A model generated the notes under the pieces. It was not told the origin of the DNA. It did no database searches and saw nothing but the letters and a program-made list of their open reading frames with translations. Of a DNA stretch of 64,000 bases, positions 32,631 through 43,213 are shown piece by piece. Source of the DNA: Capniomyces stellatus (lineage: Eukaryota; Kickxellomycota; Harpellomycetes; Harpellales; Legeriomycetaceae); assembly GCA_001661515.1 (NCBI GenBank), contig LUVW01000001.1, positions 204,582 to 268,581 on the forward strand, given 5' to 3'. The position numbers and the translations under genes are program-made. Numbering within the stretch: the stretch's first letter is position 1; each line of letters opens with the position of its first letter.

Positions 32631-35600
32631 CTGATTTGCTTTTGTGCAAACCAACCTATCGCCACGGTGCCCTGTTTAGACCAAAATAAAGTATATTTTG
32701 ATTTATGTGATTCTATTCGGCATATATCCCGGTATGTACATATTTGCTTGTACACTACAACAATTGTGTATTCGTCAGCCCGTGTTTAGCTAACCGGTGT
32801 CTGTGTTTGTAAAAGCGTATTAATATGATATTTCTTGCGTGGAATTTGACGATTTACCTTGTTAGAAATTCAATGTTTTAAACATTTGACGGGAATTCAT
32901 TTATTTTATTTCATTCCTCTCCTTTCTTTTATTGTTTCTTTTTGCTACATTTTCCTCGTGTTTCTTATTTGGCTTCTTTATTTCCATTACGAAGCGCATG
33001 TGGGGTGCTAGACTTTGAATAACAGTGTTGTATGTAGTTGGCTTTGTCCTTTAAAAAATTCTTTTATGGATTTCAGTAATTATAAATTTGCAAATTAGAC
33101 TTTTCCAAATGTCATCACTCCACCTAAAGCTACATAAACGCAATTTGTTGCCGGCTGTGTGTAGAGGCGATAAGAGCTGGTGGTAATTAGCACGGGTTTT
33201 ATCGGCTACCCTTTAAATATAAAACATCACAGAAATGGTCACATACGCACCGGCAAGCCGTCGCTGCTCGAAACCCTTGAATTCATACATTTATCTCAGG
33301 AGGTGATGCTAAACAGGTGATATCAACCGATGTGGTTGCTTTAGGGATGTATGTTGGGGTGATGTTTTCCCGCTTTAACCAGGAAAAAAGAAACTCAGTC
33401 TGGACAATTTCTCCTGTTTTTAGAAATTCTCAATTAGATTCTTTACTTTTAGCTTGGTTTACTGACGTTTATTTATTTATTTTTAATGAAGGTTTATTGA
33501 TTTTATCATTTGCCGTGATAACCCGGAAAGCACCTGGAATGGAATGAGATGGTTGTGGTTTTATCATTAGTTTAGCTAAATAATCGTTTTTCTTAATTGA
33601 GTAAAACAACAATTGCCAATAATCATGAATGGCTCCTATCATTTAAATCGTATCCAGTAAATATAGCTGGCAAAATGTCCCGAGGCTTTTGTTCAATTTG
33701 TGTGCGATTTAAATGTATTTTTTAGTGATTTAAATGTACCCGATTAAGAAATAATAAGCTATATGACTCTAATCGATGAAAACGTAGCCCACGTTTTAAG
33801 TGTGAGTATCCAATGGAAATTTTCTCGTTGATAATTGTAAAACAAAAAGAAAAAAAAAAGTCGAATTGTTAAAGATAAAGGTTGAATGCGATATTACGAG
33901 CAAATAGTTGAGTATAATGGCGGGAATATGATTTGGCAAAGCTTCGGAGTATCATATTTATTTAAATCACACCGGAATATCAGTTCAATCAGCGCTGGCT
34001 AATTCGCGAGAATAAATGCAAATACAAACGCATCACTGCAAGTCTTCAATGTAATCCTATGCTGTCCTTGTAAAGTAGACCCATTCCACTGAAAATAAGG
34101 ACATTCTTGTTGACACAAAGCCTGCATTAGGGTATTATCATAAAGCGGTGGAATGAACTCTCAAGCTCTTGACTATGTAGGGCGAGGGTGTACACCTAAG
34201 CTAAGGTTACGGGATTATTAAGTGAAGCTAATCATTTTCTGTTGGGTATATGCTATCACCACACTATTTAAATGCAGATTATTTGCGCTAATTTGTTTAG
34301 TCGCATGATAAACACAATGTAAGATAGAAACACTACCAGCTTGGTCGGTATAGAAATGTAAACGTTTTGACAGGAAGCATTGGTACCGTGACCGGCGCTA
34401 GAAAGAGTTTGCTATCAGTTAGTCCATTTTAGGTACATTGACCTTAAAACGACTCCAGAGTCTATCATAACACGGAGCAAAAAGAAAAAGTGTGCTACCA
34501 CAAATGCAAGCACGAGGCTTTTGCCAAGGAGGTATTACCCTTTGAACCACAGCGAATAAAAAATATATTGTTAAGAATATGATGTATTTATTTGGCCAAA
34601 TTCTATGACTATTTATCAACCCTTCCCACCCAAAAAGAAAAAGCAGCATTGCCAAAGTCCATCACAGGTAAAGTAGGTTTGCTTTTAAAGGATGGTTTTG
34701 TGGTATGTCCAAACAAAATGTGAATCGTTTAATAAAGTGTATTTAATGAAAAATGACTTTGCCGCGTAGTAGAGCAAAGTTAGCACATTGGTGGTTAGTG
34801 CAATCGATTTAATTAGGCTCCGTTTAATATGGTATGATATGACATAGTATGATAAGGCGATGTGCCACTAATAATCAAACGCAATCCAGCACAATGTAGT
34901 AAAACACAAAACAAAACAACACAACACAACACAATTATATTCTATTTTTAGTAGAAATTGTTTCCATTTTCCGTGTCTTCCACCCCACTTGATAATGGGA
35001 TTAATGAGAAAATTAAAATCAATCGCTTTACAAAAGCAAAGCATGAATTGAAAGATCATTGGCTATCGATTGCGATTTTAATTTGGAAAAATAGACCTTA
35101 TCTAACCTTAATGACTTATTACCACCAAGGCTTTAAAACTGATTTATAGAAGCTAGACAGGTGGAATTTCAAGGTGTTATCACTATTTTAAACGCATTAA
35201 TAATAATAATAAAAGAGCAAAAAGTAGTGAACCCTCAAGCCAGGTTTAATTAGGTCCAATAGATTCTGGAAAAAAAAAATTTAAAAAAAATGTAAGCGAA
35301 AAACTTGAAGGTTAAATTAGGTTGAAAGAAATAAATAAAAAATCGCAAAGTTGAGAAACAAATTAAAATTAAATATGTTCAAAGTAGCAAACTACAAAGT
35401 CCAAAGCCCAAAGTTCAAAAAAAAAAAAAAAAGTAAATGCCAGAGTTGGGTACGAAACTAAGTGAGGCGAGAAATACTTTAGATTTGGTTAATAAAGAGC
35501 GTTAGAGAAACTCACAAACAGTTGAACATATCTATATATCAAGACCAAAACACACTTTATCAGATGGAATACAGATACAAAAGTATACTATATATGCTAT

Positions 35601-35792
35601 TTTTATAAGAGTAAATGACAAAGTGCGTTTTAATTAGCTTATAATTTTTAAATATCCAATTTATTCGAAACCAGTAATAGTATACTAATGTTTCTATTAC
35701 TTGCATAACTTCCAGGTTCTTAAAACTGATATCAGATCGTTTAAGCCAAGTTTACACTTTAATATCAACAAAACGCAGGTGTATATTTACAA
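32631..35792. other. 3.2-kb gene-poor stretch
   Basis: The longest empty interval in the window. ORFs are short, start at non-ATG codons and look random. It holds an (ACAAC)n-like run (34909-34933), a TATGATATGACATAG-type degenerate repeat near 34830, and A-rich tracts near 35270 and 35420. No mobile element or RNA gene recognised. Confidence 0.55.
34909..34933. repeat. ACAAC-type microsatellite
   Basis: A short run of CAAAA/ACAAC pentamers. Confidence 0.7.
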
Positions 35793-37805
35793 ATGAGTAC
35801 AGCAAAAATCAGTATGGTGGAGATAAATGTGCTGCCACTTGAAGCAGCAGGGAATAAGAGAATTATAGAACACCTTTGCGAAAGTACGGAATCTATAAGA
35901 TCTTCAATTCTCGGCACCAAAGCTCTTCCATGGTCAAAAGCAAGCAGTTTGAGTCAGAGAGCTTTTGATTCCGATATATCTAGGTCTCGCAGCAGAATTA
36001 ATTCGTTGAATTTCACAAAAGATATTACAGAAACAACACATTCGAGTCCTTTAACGGAAGCTTTGCAACTACACGACAACAAAGCGATATCTAAGGCAGT
36101 TGGCGGTAAAGATGGGTTTAAAGGAGACGGTAACGGGGCAAGCACCAGTGGTGGCAATGCATTCAAAATCCCTTGGGAAAAGGACTTGGGATCTAGCTAC
36201 ATATACAAGGCGCCATGCGAGTACTTTTTGGGTTGTCCGGCTGAGAAGAGGAACAGGTATCTGATAAATAGAAATAAAGAAAAAATAACTACAGACGAAT
36301 CCGAGGTGGAGTTTGGATATAGAGTGCCTGATTATGAAAAGCTGGTTTTTAAGACGGTAAAAACCAGTGAAATATCCGATCGAGAGCTGCTTGTATACGA
36401 ACGGATAATGATGACAGAAGAAAGAAAGCTGATACACTTAGTTGATCACTTTACAATACCGGACGATAAGACTGTTTTTGTAATGAAAAGATTGGATCGG
36501 TTTAACACACACAACCGCGGGTTGTCTGAGATAGGAAAGATCATGTATACATTGATGAGATCGGTTGAAAGGCTGCATAAAATAGGAATTGTGCACCTGG
36601 ACATCAACCCAACAAACCTGATGGTTTTACCATCAGACAATTGTGATATTCAAGTGATAGACTTTGGGCTTGTGTATGACTTATTTGGAGGCGAAACAAC
36701 ACCACTCCGTGGAACATGTGGGTTTATTGCTCCAGAGATAGTCGATATGAAGAGGGTTGATGGACGTGCTGATTTGTATAGTATAGGGGTTGTTTTTGGG
36801 ATGATGCTGATAAACCACATCCCGGGTGTTGATTTGCGGTATATGGGCGGGCCAAATGTATTAGAGGAGACAACAAATCTAATTATCGAACAGCTAGAGA
36901 TTATTCTGTACGCCTTTGACTACGAATTTGCTAATATTCTGGCACCTTCTGGTGTTGATGATTGTATTGTATTTCCACAAGATTTGGACAACTGTCTCAC
37001 AGATCCCAGCTCAGGAAACCTGTCGTGTTATTTTAGCACAGAGACAAGCTCTATATCCGAATCCATGGCTAGCTGCGATGACCACTCTCGAGACAAACAA
37101 GAGGATGCCTATGCCACGTCCCAGCGTAAACTGCTTGGCGCAGGGTCGTTTGTCTCCTCTTACTACTCATCAGGAACACCCGTAGGAATTTCGCAGATCT
37201 ATAGCGACAAAAATATGAACCTGCTTGACTTCACTTCACCAATCAACTACCACAGCAACAAAAACTACCATGGACTATCAACTACTTATAGTACAAGTCC
37301 TTTAGTCCTGTCGAAGATCCGTAAACGCTCCAAGCTAAACAGCAAGGTGCCTATGTCCGTGCTTCATGCGATTGACTTGTTAAGGTGCCTGTTGCAGGCA
37401 GACCCAAACAAACGGCCGAGTGCCACCCAAGCTCTTACTCATCCATTTTTCTCTTGCTTTGGCCATGCACATGACCCCTTGAAACAAGACAGCATTTCTA
37501 AATTTGTTTTAGGAATTGATAATTTTGACCACTTTTTCGAACTAACATCTGTAAACGAAATGTATGAATGGACAAGTGAAATTGAGGAGTTGTTTTTGGA
37601 CTCTAACGAATTTGGCACCCAAACGTTGAACTCGGCTTCCAGCATGGACGTTGAATATACCAACAATTCGTCCTTTTCAATGTATAGCTACTACGAAAAC
37701 ATCAAGCCGGACGATTATAGGTCCACTAGTGCCTACATGGACGAAGATGATTCAACCCACCATATAGTCAGTGACGATGAAAACATTTGGTGTTATTATA
37801 AATAG
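35793..37805 (+). CDS. Divergent protein kinase with large C-lobe insert, catalytic-loop Lys replaced
   Basis: A 670-residue single exon. The N-terminal 130 residues are low-complexity. Kinase landmarks: possible VAIK-type Lys187 (LVFKTVK), catalytic loop HLDINPTN at 268-275 with Asp270 but Asn in place of the usual Lys, DFG Asp290 (VIDFGLVYD), activation segment RGTCGFIAPE with Glu315, and GRADLYSIGVVFGMML (helix F). About 165 residues of Ser-rich insert (about 350-515) precede AIDLLRCLLQADPNKRPSATQAL (last subdomain). The glycine-rich loop is not recognisable. The insert position and the GTxGFxAPE motif recall Cdc7-type kinases, but this is weak. Catalytically weak, atypical or scaffold function is possible. 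Confidence 0.83.
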   Translation: MSTAKISMVEINVLPLEAAGNKRIIEHLCESTESIRSSILGTKALPWSKASSLSQRAFDSDISRSRSRINSLNFTKDITETTHSSPLTEALQLHDNKAISKAVGGKDGFKGDGNGASTSGGNAFKIPWEKDLGSSYIYKAPCEYFLGCPAEKRNRYLINRNKEKITTDESEVEFGYRVPDYEKLVFKTVKTSEISDRELLVYERIMMTEERKLIHLVDHFTIPDDKTVFVMKRLDRFNTHNRGLSEIGKIMYTLMRSVERLHKIGIVHLDINPTNLMVLPSDNCDIQVIDFGLVYDLFGGETTPLRGTCGFIAPEIVDMKRVDGRADLYSIGVVFGMMLINHIPGVDLRYMGGPNVLEETTNLIIEQLEIILYAFDYEFANILAPSGVDDCIVFPQDLDNCLTDPSSGNLSCYFSTETSSISESMASCDDHSRDKQEDAYATSQRKLLGAGSFVSSYYSSGTPVGISQIYSDKNMNLLDFTSPINYHSNKNYHGLSTTYSTSPLVLSKIRKRSKLNSKVPMSVLHAIDLLRCLLQADPNKRPSATQALTHPFFSCFGHAHDPLKQDSISKFVLGIDNFDHFFELTSVNEMYEWTSEIEELFLDSNEFGTQTLNSASSMDVEYTNNSSFSMYSYYENIKPDDYRSTSAYMDEDDSTHHIVSDDENIWCYYK

Positions 37806-38807
37806 TATTTTTTTTTCTTCTTCAGAATAAAGATAAACCAATACCTTTTTTAAAGCCTTTTAAAAGCTTTTTAAATCATAAGGTTCAGTATATCACTTTT
37901 ACCGCCTTTACTTTTATATCCACTTGTATTTTATTCGAATTTTTATTACTTTATTAAACCGTCCACCCATCTTACCATTTTGATATTTATGTCAACGATT
38001 ATTCTTTCTTATAGTCAAATGTTTTGTTGGCGAGCAGGTCATTAATGAAGCATTGCTATTTTACAAGTAAATCCTCAAGTACAGAGCAAAAAAAAACAAG
38101 TAGCAAGAAAAACGATTTAACAACTAACACCCATATCTATGCGAACTCATAAAGAACATTGATGTTTTGTTTGTGGATTCTGTTGCCAATATATCACATA
38201 AATAAAATATTAAATAAAATAGAAAAAAAGAACATTGGAAAACAAAAGTAACTTGGTTTTGTTACTTTTAAATATGACCCAAATTGAACGATTAACACCT
38301 TAATCATCAATTAGATCACTAGAAGCACCCGATTATTTTTCAATATAGGAGGAAAAAAACGATTTATTTAGTAGTTGGGGGGTTCCAACTTTTTTTTTTC
38401 CCCCAGATCTTTTCAATATAATAGGACCGCACCTTTAGACTTGTAAAAATAAATTCTGTTCTATTTAAATAATAAACAATCTCTATCCCGTTACACGTTA
38501 CTTTTCTACCAACCTTTACAAAGTAAAACATAATAAAACCGCTTACCACTTTTAAATTTCATACATTCCACTTTTATAATTCTTTTCAATAGCGCAAACT
38601 GCTTGGTATTTGGCATTGATTCTGAAAAGCCGATTTATCTCCCCCCCCCCCCAAATACTTGATTAAATGTAAATTAGATTAAGCAAGAGTAAATAAGCCA
38701 AACATACCCTTTTCATAACAAGGATAAAGTGTATACAAAGTATACTTGCGCATTTGTAGCCCTTTTTCGAGCCAAAAGTTTTAGTAAAGTGTATAATTAA
38801 ATAGACA
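37806..38807. other. Intergenic with dispersed-motif copy and poly-C tract
   Basis: Contains the second copy of the 26-bp motif (38178-38203) and a run of twelve C at 38641-38652. No coding signal. Confidence 0.6.
38178..38203 (+). repeat. Dispersed motif, copy 2
   Basis: Identical over 26 bp to 22735-22760, with ATGTTTTGTT shared a few bases upstream. Confidence 0.8.
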
Positions 38808-39547
38808 ATGGTAAATGCGCATTTTTATATTTATCCTTTTTTTTGAATTTACTTTAATTTTGTCGTAACCCCCCCTCCCAATAAGATATGTCTAAAACGA
38901 GAGGTGTATATAATAGATTCGATACATTTTGGTTCAGAATCGACAAGGAAAAACAAGAATAGAAAAATGGTTTCTGCCCTTAACCAAGGAGGAAAAGTAC
39001 AAGACCAAAGCAGAGTTGCATTCTACAATATTAATACGAGATCAAAAGTACCAAACCAACTTTGTAGAGGTAATACGTTGCTTACTTGCTGAGTACTGTA
39101 TACTAACTTCACCAACGAATCCAAGTTAATGAGTTATGTTTGCTGTTTAAACTTTATTCTGTGTTAGAACGAAGACTGTAGGATAGTTTATAGGAGGTAT
39201 GCAGGGCTGTACTTTTGTTTTTGCGTCGACTCAACTGACAATGTTCTGGGATATTTGGAGGTTATTCATTTGTTTGTAGAGGTCTTGAATTCATTCTTTG
39301 GAAATGTCACCGAGCTTGACTTGATATTCAACTTTTTCAAAGTAACGTGAAATCTGAATTACACATATATATATGTATATATATATTAATTCTCTTTATG
39401 TATTGGTATGTTGATTGGTATTTAATTTTTGTACTACTCTTAAAGGTCTACGCTGTGATCGACGAGATGTTTTTTGCTGGTGAAATCGAAGAAACAAACC
39501 GTGACGAGATAATCAAAAGAGTTGAAATGCTGGACAAAATGGAATAG
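38808..39547 (+). CDS. APS2: Clathrin adaptor AP-2 sigma subunit, four exons
   Basis: The small core subunit of AP-2, which selects cargo for clathrin-mediated endocytosis at the plasma membrane. Exons: 38808-38810 (ATG alone), 38917-39069, 39168-39341, 39446-39547, all phase 0, total 143 aa (human AP2S1 142). Sequence: [96 protein letters not shown]. The [11 protein letters not shown] start and [19 protein letters not shown] identify AP-2 rather than AP-1/AP-3. The first exon is deduced from ATG directly followed by GTAAAT, with a TATAATAG acceptor 106 bp on that begins exactly at the second codon. Confidence 0.93.
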
Positions 39548-41214
39548 ACCACTTACGCACCAACTGCAAGAACTTGTATGCTTAACAGCTTTATAACGCT
39601 CAACTCTGACCATATCATTGATCCGATAATTACTGAATCTGTATCCCGTATTTTCATGTTACATTGTGTCAAGGGTTCTGCCACCTTGATTTATTAGACT
39701 GAATTTAGTGTTTTTTTTCTCCTTCCTTTTACTTTATTATAACCAAGTACCAAAACCCTAATAATAGGCGATGTTTTTGAATTTTAGCAATGATCTTTAG
39801 CTATCTTTACATAGTTAAAAAAACAATCAAAAGATACGGACAGTCTGATTCTAGTTGCAACACTACAACATGCCAGGCGCTCTGTAGCAAAACTCTTCTG
39901 CCGATATCATACAGTAAAATAGAATGATCTTGGTTGAGCTATGTGTTATTTAACACAGATACCTTTAGCTGTCAATATTCTTATGTTTAATTTACAATAT
40001 ACATCCTTTGCTAATATTAGTTGGTTTGTTGATGAAGGATTATTGGCGTATTAACAGCTGGTTACTGGCGCCCAGACTACTATTATTTGGGGGGGTTTTT
40101 TTTTTGGGAAGTTCTTTATTTATGTTTGGTAGTAGTTAGTGTCACTGTGATGGCTGTAAATTGTAAACATGCCATCTTATATACTTGATTCGCATCTTTG
40201 TCGCAAGATAAGTCCATCAATACACACAGCATCGGCTTTCAATATACTTCTAACTATCATGTTTTTGATTTGTTGATAATAAGGCACAAGGTAAAAAGGT
40301 AACTCCGAGCTCTACATTGGAACTTATCAAATGTGTTTAGAATTTCATGCGAAAACAGGGGGGGTTTGTTTTTGTTTTTTGAAATAGATAGAGGAAATGA
40401 TTTAGGTTCAAGTAAGAATCTAGAGAGATTTATAATTAATAACAAATGATAAACTGCCAAACTGGCAGAGTGTGTGTGGGTTGATAAAAATAGTTGGGGC
40501 AAAAGCCGATTTGATTGGCGAAAATAAATCCGAACAAGTTCATGTGAAATCGAAATCCAAGATAATGAAAACGTGAATAAAACCAACACAATTTACCAAG
40601 ATCCAAAAAAAATAAAAAATCCAAAAAAGACTCGGAAGTTTAAATTCAAAAGCGCAAAAAAGTTGCAAATGAGTAAATGAATCATATTTAATAGCTGATA
40701 TTTAACTCTTGTGAAAATCAAAAACATCAAGAATAAGAAAGTCAGAAATAACGATAGTCTGGTGTATATTTTGCTTGTTAGTAAAACGGCGACAAATAAT
40801 TACAGTGTATATCTGGAATCTATATTAAAAGAGAAAATCCAATCAAAGTTTTTTTTTTGTAAAGACCCGTCACACATTTGCCTAGGTTATCAAACCAAGC
40901 GGGAGCAGTAGCAAACGAAGTTAGTATATAATATAGTACCCAATAGCTGATTGTTGGTTAGGATTAGACACTGTTTGTCTCTATTAAATTAATCGGCAAA
41001 ATTAGATGGTTAGCTTTAAATGTTTAGCAATTTACAATTTACAATTTATGAATGTTCAAATGTAAATTATAGGTGGCTTATATCGAAAGCTGTTTAAGGC
41101 ATCCGGGAATCTTGAATGGACTAGACTTGTGTCTCTTTTTTTTTTGAAGAATAGGTGGTAGCACACAGAAGATAACAACAACGTGTACGTGTAAAGTAAA
41201 ATAAGAACAATAAA
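39548..41214. other. 1.7-kb spacer, no gene seen
   Basis: AT-rich, with G7/T10 homopolymers near 40089. Only short random-looking ORFs. Confidence 0.6.
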
Positions 41215-42538
41215 ATGAACGGAATTGTGTCGGCCAGCGGCGTTTTTGGAAAAAGAACCATGCTGTCCTTGGTGAATAAATGCAATGGCTTTAGTAACAA
41301 AGCGTATATAGGTCTCATTGTAAGGGGTGATGTTAAGAGGTATAGTGATATGCCATCGCTGTACGGATCAAAGGGTAAATACAGCAATTGCCTTTTAATA
41401 CTGCATATGCAAATATTGTGTTGTGTGGGATATGTCGATTTTGCATCTGTCGTATCTTTGTTAACCTGGTAAAAAATTCCTATATAACACTAATAGATAC
41501 CGAAAAGAAAGAAAAGACGTTAAAACCAAGTAAAGTTACGGTTAAAACAATCGAGTCAAAGTATAAAAAAAAGGAAAAAATCGTGGTGATTACAGCATAC
41601 GACTATCCTACAGGGTTAGCAGCACATCGATCAAATGCTGACATTGCACTGGTTGGCGATTCATTGGCAATGGTGGCATTGGGGCATAGCGATACAACAG
41701 AACTAACCTTAGGTGTAAGCACAATCAAGACATTTTAAAAACAGGATCCAAAAGTAATTGGAAACTAAATTTGACTTGGTTTGACTTGGTTTGATTTAAC
41801 TTGACTCGATTTGAATTGATTTGACTTGGTTTGAATTGAATTGATTTGGTTTAGGAAATGATCCACCATACAAGAGCAGTGAGTAAAGGGGCAACAAGGC
41901 CGATGGTTATAAGTGATCTGCCATTTGGATCATTTACGATAAGTCCACAACAGGCAGTCCAAAGTTCTATACAGTTAGTTAAAGAGGGTAGATGTGAAGC
42001 AGTAAAGCTAGAGGGAGGAAGGTTCTTGGCAGAAAATGTCCGTATGATATCAAGGGTTGCGGGAATACCTGTTTGTGGGCATATAGGGCTAACGCCACAG
42101 ACAGCAGCCTCGTTGGGTGGGTTTAGAGTACAAGGCAAGACTTTGGAAAGTGCAAAATCACTGATCGAGGATGCATTAATGGTTCAGGAGGCAGGCTGTT
42201 TTATGATGGTATTGGAGGCTGTACCAACAATAGTAGCAAGGGCGATCACAGAGATACTTGAAGTGCCGACAATTGGGATTGGAGCTGGTGAAGGGACTAG
42301 CGGACAGGTGTTGGTGATTAGTGATATGATGAACTTTGCAGATAGTCCAACAGGGCCTAAATTCCGAAAGTTATACGGGAACGTTGGCAGGGATTTGGTT
42401 GATGGCATTAACACATTTTCAAGTGACATCAAAAACAATGTTTACCCTGATCCTATCCAACATACTTACCCACTTGACCAAAAAACCGAGTATGAGTTTA
42501 GAAACTACATAATGAAGGAGTACAATATTCAAGTATAA
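41215..42538 (+). CDS. panB: 3-methyl-2-oxobutanoate hydroxymethyltransferase (PanB), three exons
   Basis: Converts 2-oxoisovalerate plus 5,10-methylene-THF to ketopantoate, the first committed step of pantothenate synthesis. Exons 41215-41374, 41497-41714 and 41855-42538 join in phase to 353 aa. The N-terminal 55 residues are basic and likely a mitochondrial targeting sequence. The barrel shows [119 protein letters not shown] and [11 protein letters not shown], covering the Mg-binding Asp/Glu and active-site motifs. In bacterial enzymes the gap GIGAG-xxxDGQ is conserved; here it reads GEGTSGQ. The second intron is built from TTGACTTGGT-like repeats. Confidence 0.95.
41771..41853. repeat. Intronic TTGACTTGGT minisatellite
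   Basis: About eight degenerate 10-bp units (TTGACTTGGT, TTGATTTAAC, TTGACTCGAT, TTGAATTGAT) fill most of the second panB intron up to its TTTAG acceptor. Confidence 0.88.
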
Positions 42539-43213
42539 AGTGTACATTTATTGTCTACTTGAAAAAAGTATTTACTTGTATGGCTGCTTGGCTGTTGTTT
42601 ATTTACAAAATTTATAATTTTTAGAATGCTAATTATTAGAGATATTTAGGAGTTTATTACTACAGTAAGAACTAACAGTAGTGTTATAATAATAATAAAA
42701 GTTACAACTTGCTTACAAAATGAATAAACATATGCCAAACAGGACTTAATTAGCCTCAATTGGTACGGGAAATTGGAGCTTTGAGTTTAACAGAAATAGT
42801 TTTACCCAAAGCGTTCGAATTGGAGCAATAGAAAGTGAGATAAATCAAAAAAGCCGATGGCACAATGTTGGCTGTTGAGATATAAAGCCTATACTGTACT
42901 GATGCGGCTATAGGCTACCGAGCCATTCATCAAGCCACAGAATGCAGATTAAAGGCAGGCGTGCTTGCAATATAGTTTTTTTTTAAGCGTAGGTAGTTTA
43001 TTAAGATAATAGTATTCAAGCTAAAATAAGTATGGTGTCTCGCCAAGTTGGTATGGTTGCTGTAAGAGCACTGTAGCCAGCTGTGGGGGGGTAAGAATAT
43101 GCCGCTTATTGAACCGCATTTGTTAAATCAGTTTTGGCAAAAGTCAGAGTAAAAAACAAGCCGAAAAAGCAATTAAAAAAGAATACAAGATTAGATAGTA
43201 GTATCCTTCTTTT
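42539..43213. other. Convergent spacer, no gene seen
   Basis: Lies between the 3' ends of panB (+) and the WD40 gene (-). AT-rich, no credible ORF. Confidence 0.6.

Noticed and set aside
38641..38652. Poly-C tract (and the G13 tract near 48270) as a functional element
   Set aside because: Single homopolymers in non-coding DNA; nothing around them suggests a function, and they may be length errors.
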